The notes beneath the pieces were generated by a model, which saw only the letters and a list, made by a program, of their open reading frames with translations, was not told the origin of the DNA and did no database searches. A stretch of DNA of 64,000 nucleotides from the NCBI GenBank assembly GCA_029964075.1, contig CM057129.1, positions 9,973,430-10,037,429 on the forward strand, given 5' to 3'. This DNA comes from Patiria pectinifera. Its lineage: Eukaryota > Echinodermata > Asteroidea > Valvatida > Asterinidae. Below, in pieces: positions 59,197 to 64,000 of the stretch. Each line of letters begins with the position of its first letter. Position 1 is the first letter of the stretch. Position numbers and translations under genes: made by a program.

Positions 59197-59650
59197 GGCA
59201 AGGTAATGAATATGAATTATTTAGTTCATGACCTCGTGTTTGTTTGGCTAGCCGCGCCGCGCCGCGCACCCGACAAACGTCATAAACTATGATGCATATT
59301 CATTATCTTGCCCAAGCACGCCCGCATAATGCATACATTACAACGCGGCCGCCATTTTGAAATCGCATGGAGAACATTTTCAGGACCATATTTGTGGAAG
59401 ATTATGACTGAAAGTCGTCTTTTGGCCAGATGGATGAAAATTTGGGACCAAAGAACGTTTTTTCCTCTACGACTAGGAACCTTAACTTTGGATATTGCTG
59501 TCCTGGACGAGAAGATAATCTCGATCAAAATCTGTAGCAAAATCGCTCCATCAGAGTAAAAAAAAAAATTAAGTATGTGGGGAAGCATTGAGCGTCTGGC
59601 CGTACTACAGAGCTTGCGATAGTACTGTACGGCCAGACGCAGTCGGGCTA
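59197..59650. other. Segment private to unit D with two hairpins
   Basis: Replaces about 1.2 kb of unit A sequence (about 3195-4437). Starts with an inverted repeat (GGCAAGGTAATGAATATG left, CATATTCATTATCTTGCC right, 59197-59313) around GCCGCGCCGCGCCGCGC, then GCGGCCGCCATTTTG, and ends with a hairpin GCGTCTGGCCGTAC / GTACGGCCAGACGC (59592-59640). A frame at 59308-59559 (83 codons) is not recognised. Probably mobile DNA. Confidence 0.55.
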
Positions 59651-59988
59651 ACGTGGGTTCAACTTTCACCCTATCCAGCCTCTCTCACCAAGGCTTTTCC
59701 ACCCCCCCCCCATCTCACCCATCTACCATCAATCTGCGGACACAACCACCTAATTAATGTTTTATAGCCTTCAGACCCAAACGGCCTAAACACCCTGCCC
59801 CTTCACGGCGGATACAGAACCAAATTGTCCATGTGCTCCCAGTTATGTTAGGCGGTGAGTGGAGGGGTAGGGGGCAGGTAAAAGGGCCTGATACACGGCA
59901 AGATGGCCGTTACAGAATCGAAAGGCTTGGGGATGCCTTTCATTCTTCCTTCATATTATTTTTCTGACTACATTATACTAGCATTTTT

Positions 59989-60330
59989 GGGTGGCGTGGG
60001 TGGCTTGTACGTAAAGTGCTCGCCCCTCACCAAGGTGACTACGGTTCGAATCCTGGCCGCGGATCACGTGTGAGTAGAGTTGTGCGTTGGTTCTTTCATG
60101 TGCCACGAGGGTTTATCTCCGTGGCCACCGGTTTCTCTCCCTCCGGAAAAATCAAACACTTTCGATCTCAGGCTGTGCTCCGTGGTCATATATGGGTCTA
60201 TGTGGTCGGCAGCCATAGGCGCCTTTACGTGCCAGCCGCCCGACCACGTTGTAGCCGCGTACTTCGCAATTCAGCATCCCAGCTGCGAGTAAGGATGATT
60301 AGCCTCCCAAATTATTAATTATTATATTTG
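59989..60330 (+). mobile_element. tRNA-derived SINE, unit D copy
   Basis: GGGTGGCGTGGGTGGC start, perfect B-box GGTTCGAATCC near 60049, ATT-rich tail ending at AAGAATCCGTG. Orthologous to 4760-5099. Confidence 0.7.
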
Positions 60331-63082
60331 AAGAATCCGTGGGGGAAATGAAACGAGTGGACTACGCCATCGTCTTAGTAATATTTACTGCTCTTGTTCA
60401 ATTATTGAAAGATAAATAACTATTGGAATCAATTTTGTTGCCCCTCCCATTTTCAATCCCTAACCCCCTCGACACACATCTGTACCGGGCCTTAAACACG
60501 AACCCCAAATTCCATACGACAAAACAGCAAAGTAATTATACAGAAATATAAAGTAATTCACCGAATTGATGCAAATATTTGTAATATCAAATTGGCTAGA
60601 ATTGTTAATAATAATCACTGATTTAAGTACTTAATTTCGACGAGAAACGATTTCTCTAACTGTTTTTAAAGTAAATATTCAAAATGTCTTTGCAATTCTA
60701 CTTTCCGGAGAATTCGATTTCATTCTTTCAGAGTGTATTACAAGGGGCATGTTTGTCCCACATTATCAAAAACTAGAGTTTTCAAAACATAGTGTTTAGA
60801 ATTTATATTCTATATCTTATCACATGATATTACTAAATTAGTTAAGCAGTAAACTGTTACACAAAGAGATATTATGAAATGTAAATGCAATTGAAAATAA
60901 ACAACACCTTTTGTACAATAAAATAATAATTGGCAATAGAATTATAACTACGTTTAAACAATGCTCTGGTAGTGTCACCTTAACAACTAACATTGCATTA
61001 AATCGTAAACAATTATTTCATCAGAATTAAATTCTAAGATCAAACTTTCAACACGTTAAAAATCCAATGAAAATAATTTGGCACACAAGAAAAAAAAACA
61101 ATAATGACATTTAAGAGTCATTGGTCCACTATGGTGAAATTCAAACTCATTTCTTTGTTTGTTTTTGTTTTTTTTAGAAAGAAAAAAAAATCCTTCCGAG
61201 GATTAATACATGATACTGCATTGGGCGTGTCTCCGCCGGGGTGTCTCTTATCCGGGGTAGCGTGAATTTAGGACCCTTTGAAAGACAGACTCATCAATAT
61301 TATAGTGCGTGTCTAGGTGGTGATAATTAGTAGAGTGACCGCTCACGCGAGAGAGTTTAACCAATAATAGGGTGCTAGTAAGTCAATCACATTAATGTTT
61401 GTAGAAGACATAATTATGTGAGTTTTAAAGCAGCAAAGTCTTCATTCAAATTTTAGTCCAACTACTCACCCTTGCTCATTCAAAATTGCAAACTTTCTTT
61501 CAAATGCACTTAAACACGGGCAAGCGTTTTCGCACCCGGTTGAGTTTAGCGAAAATATAAACATGTTTCAGGGTATCTTCATTACCCGCATAACAAGTGT
61601 GCAATCTAGGTAGACCTAATTTGTACATTGAATTCAATTTGGTAAATACGTTAATTTACCAAAGTAAGACTTTCTTAAGCAATACTGAGGTAAAGGTGTT
61701 ATAAGTTTTCAAAGGAGTCTGATTTTCATATGACAGCGGAAAAAAGGGTGTTTTTTTTCTTAAATGAAGTTTGGATGAAATAAATAAATCGGGAATCAGT
61801 ATTAACCTGAGGGTCTCTGGAGCAGCACTATAGCCAGCTCCGGACATGGGGGAGGGGGAGGGGACATATAACCAGCTGTGGAGGGGGGGGGCACACCACA
61901 AGAAAACACACAGTTGCAGATAATGTTTTTACGCTTATGGTTTTTGCCAAAGGGGGCTTGGCAGTTGCTCGCTATTTATGAGGCGCCCCCTCTATTGATG
62001 GAAACTTAACACTAGTTTTATTTCGCGCGCCCTTTCTCGAAATAAACTTTTATTAGTTGTTCGACGGTTTCTCGCAAAATAGAATCTCCTTATAAGTAAT
62101 ACATCCAGACCGATTACTGGCCAAACTTACAACTTAAAGTTCGGTCAAACATGTATTATTGTTTCATTGTTAATGTTACGCAGTCATCATGACAAATCAC
62201 TGGACGAAATTCTAATTTTGAAATACAGTATTAACTCGTTTTGGGGGCAACAACTCAAGACATACCACATGTTTTCAATTAAAATTTCAAACTCCATGCG
62301 TTGGAGATCTACAGTCATGAGTATTACTAAAACAAAATTGGGAAGTACGTGAAATTATCACGGATGTCTTTGGGAGTCGATGTACAGGTCTTGGGGTGCA
62401 GCACTGTATTAAAATTCCCATAGACACCAGTGCTAAATGCCCATACTTCAAAATTCTTGTAAAAATACTCAGAACTCTCACAGGTATAGCTGCACAGAAA
62501 AAAAGGCAATCAACAGGTCATTTTTTATTTGATTTTCATTTTTTGTGTGGGTTGACCATTGACTTTTCGAGATATTCTCACCCAAAGAAGGCGACCCCTA
62601 TTTTTTCCCAAAGTGGAACAGTAGCCGTCTTCAAAAACGATCCCTCCACTACATGAGACAAAAGCGCCACTTTCGAGCCCAATTCCATCCAAAATGCTCA
62701 AAATTGGAAGCCGCAAGTCCGGGCCAGAGGGTTCATTGCCTTATCTCTTCAAATCCCCAATTTTATGGCTCTCAGAACTCTCTAATATAGAATATTTTGA
62801 GGGCTTAACTTTCTTTCATGCACTCGGCGGATGGGTTGAGGCCTATTTACCGGTGTACACCCTTTACCATCCTGCATGGGCGCGATTTTGTTTTTTTCCC
62901 AAACGTCATTCGCATAATGGGTGTAGGCTAAGGCGTTTTGGAATTTACTTTTCTAAAAACGAGAGACGAAAATATGAATTGGAAAAAAAATGAATTCGAA
63001 CGTAATGAAATTCGGGCTTTATTTCCCTTTAACAAAATATTGTCTGAAGCCTAAGGTTTGAAAAAGAAAATCGGGGACAAAA

Positions 63083-63156
63083 CAACGGTGAATCGAACCT
63101 GCAACCTTGCAACGCAAAATCACAACCCTATCCACTGAGCTATGGCGCTGCTCGCC
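63083..63156 (-). mobile_element. tRNA-like sequence, unit D copy
   Basis: Orthologue of 25499-25575 and better preserved: A-box TAGCTCAGTGGATAGGG and B-box GGTTCGATTC on the minus strand. An anticodon loop TTTTGCG can be drawn (anticodon TTG, Gln-like), but the acceptor stem does not pair, so a SINE head or pseudogene is more likely than a gene. Confidence 0.5.
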
Positions 63157-64000
63157 AAAATGCGGGGGGAAATATAATTATGTACCTGCGTACGTATCAT
63201 AAAAGTATCGTAGAGAGCGCTAAACAACCATGTATGTGGGTGTAGTTTAGGAAAAGAAAATTCGCATCCGGGGCCATGGTTTACCACGATGGGAACGTAC
63301 AGCAAAGCTATTTTTACTGAAATAAATCTGCCAACGGATATTTAAAAATTGCGGAAGAACATGTTTTACTGGTAACAATAATAATGCCCGCCTTTTGGCG
63401 GCCAAGTGTCCGGAGAAACAAACTTGTTTGCATTTCAGATTTGTTTTGCCGATGAACCCCTCCCCTGGGAAAATTCCTGGATCCACCCCTGCACACACCC
63501 ACCTCCTCCATGCACGTGGCTATGACCCTGGCACTATTATACCCGGCGTTTGTAAGATGAGCGTATGAGGAAATCGTACAGCTTTCACCCTATTCAGCCT
63601 CTCTCACCAATGCTCTCTCTCTCATTCTCACCCATTTCCCATTAATCTGCGAAACGCAACCACCTTATCTCTATCACCCTTCAAACCCAAGCCAACCTGA
63701 ACACCCTGCCCATCACAGGCGGATGCAGAACAACACTGTCGGTGGGCTTCCGCTTGTGTTGGGGGAGGGGGGGGGGGCAAAGATACATGGGCCTGACATC
63801 CAGCATTTTTCTTTTCTCATTTTGTTCTGTCTACATGTTTTAGCATTTTAAGAATCCGTGGGGTAAATGGGATAAGTATACTACACCATCGTCTTAGTGC
63901 CATTCATTGTTCTTGATGAATTATTGAAAGATAAGTAACAATCGGCATCATATTTTGCTCCCCGCCCCTCATCTTCAATCCCTAACCCCCTCGACACCAC

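Larger units (their letters stand above)
56040..64000. repeat. Tandem segmental duplication, unit D (cut by the window end)
   Basis: Collinear with unit A from about 45 to 10980 and with unit B to about 26450, with private insertions at 56231-56500 and about 56598-57065 and a replaced segment at 59197-59650. The last base matches unit B about 1.4 kb short of its C1q stop codon. No complete gene inside the window part. Confidence 0.9.

Noticed and set aside
63083-63156. Functional tRNA gene
   Set aside because: A and B boxes are present but acceptor and T stems do not pair properly, and the orthologue is more degraded; SINE head or pseudogene is more likely.

Overview
This is eukaryotic, intron-containing, A+T-rich and repeat-dense DNA. 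The protein families (C1q-like proteins with collagen stalks, a KMT5A-type SET domain, a non-LTR reverse transcriptase), the tRNA-derived SINEs and the frequent ACATGTA and TAGGCCTA motifs suggest a marine invertebrate deuterostome. An echinoderm is my best guess and amphioxus the alternative; the species cannot be fixed from the window alone.

The backbone is a tandem segmental duplication. Unit A (1 to about 14.3 kb), unit B (about 17.0-29.96 kb), unit C (30.29-55.6 kb, heavily interrupted) and unit D (56.0 kb to the window end) align along most of their length. Units A, B and C each hold one minus-strand gene for a secreted C1q-like protein: signal peptide, CxxCC motif, about 28 collagen triplets, C1q head. 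CDSs are at 12285-13112, 27871-28707 and 53373-54209. Each CDS has a splice acceptor directly before its ATG and a 68-bp putative 5' noncoding exon 330-390 bp upstream. A conserved block with CRE, CCAAT and TATA-like motifs and a GTGAGT donor lies 2-5 kb further upstream, inside the next unit, and may be exon 1 and the promoter. If so, the gene unit is offset from the duplication unit, the block at 2.1 kb serves a gene off the left edge, and unit D should carry a fourth C1q gene just beyond the right edge.

Most other sequence is mobile DNA. Unit A has an internal 2-kb tandem duplication, two MITEs with a TA-type target, three SINEs (one with a clean 12-bp target duplication) and a 411-bp element. 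A decayed LINE separates A from B. Unit B alone carries a 1,669-bp insertion with CACAGTG ends and a 5-bp target duplication, hallmarks of Transib/RAG-type transposition.

Unit C is split by about 16 kb of foreign DNA (32512-48532) sitting between two GT tracts inside a relative of the 411-bp element. Its centrepiece is a gene with a KMT5A (SET8)-like domain on three short exons, then a long exon with about 55 heptad repeats (PEASSGT type), an acidic linker, two zinc-knuckle-like motifs and a truncated tyrosine-recombinase-like domain. That long exon is one reading frame broken by a TAG, a 1-nt frameshift and a TAA. The 600-codon SET-plus-repeat part before the first TAG is intact. The rest of the 16 kb is foldback elements, minisatellites and hairpins. 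The SET-to-recombinase architecture, with an intact methyltransferase part and a decayed recombinase part, is the most unusual feature of the window.
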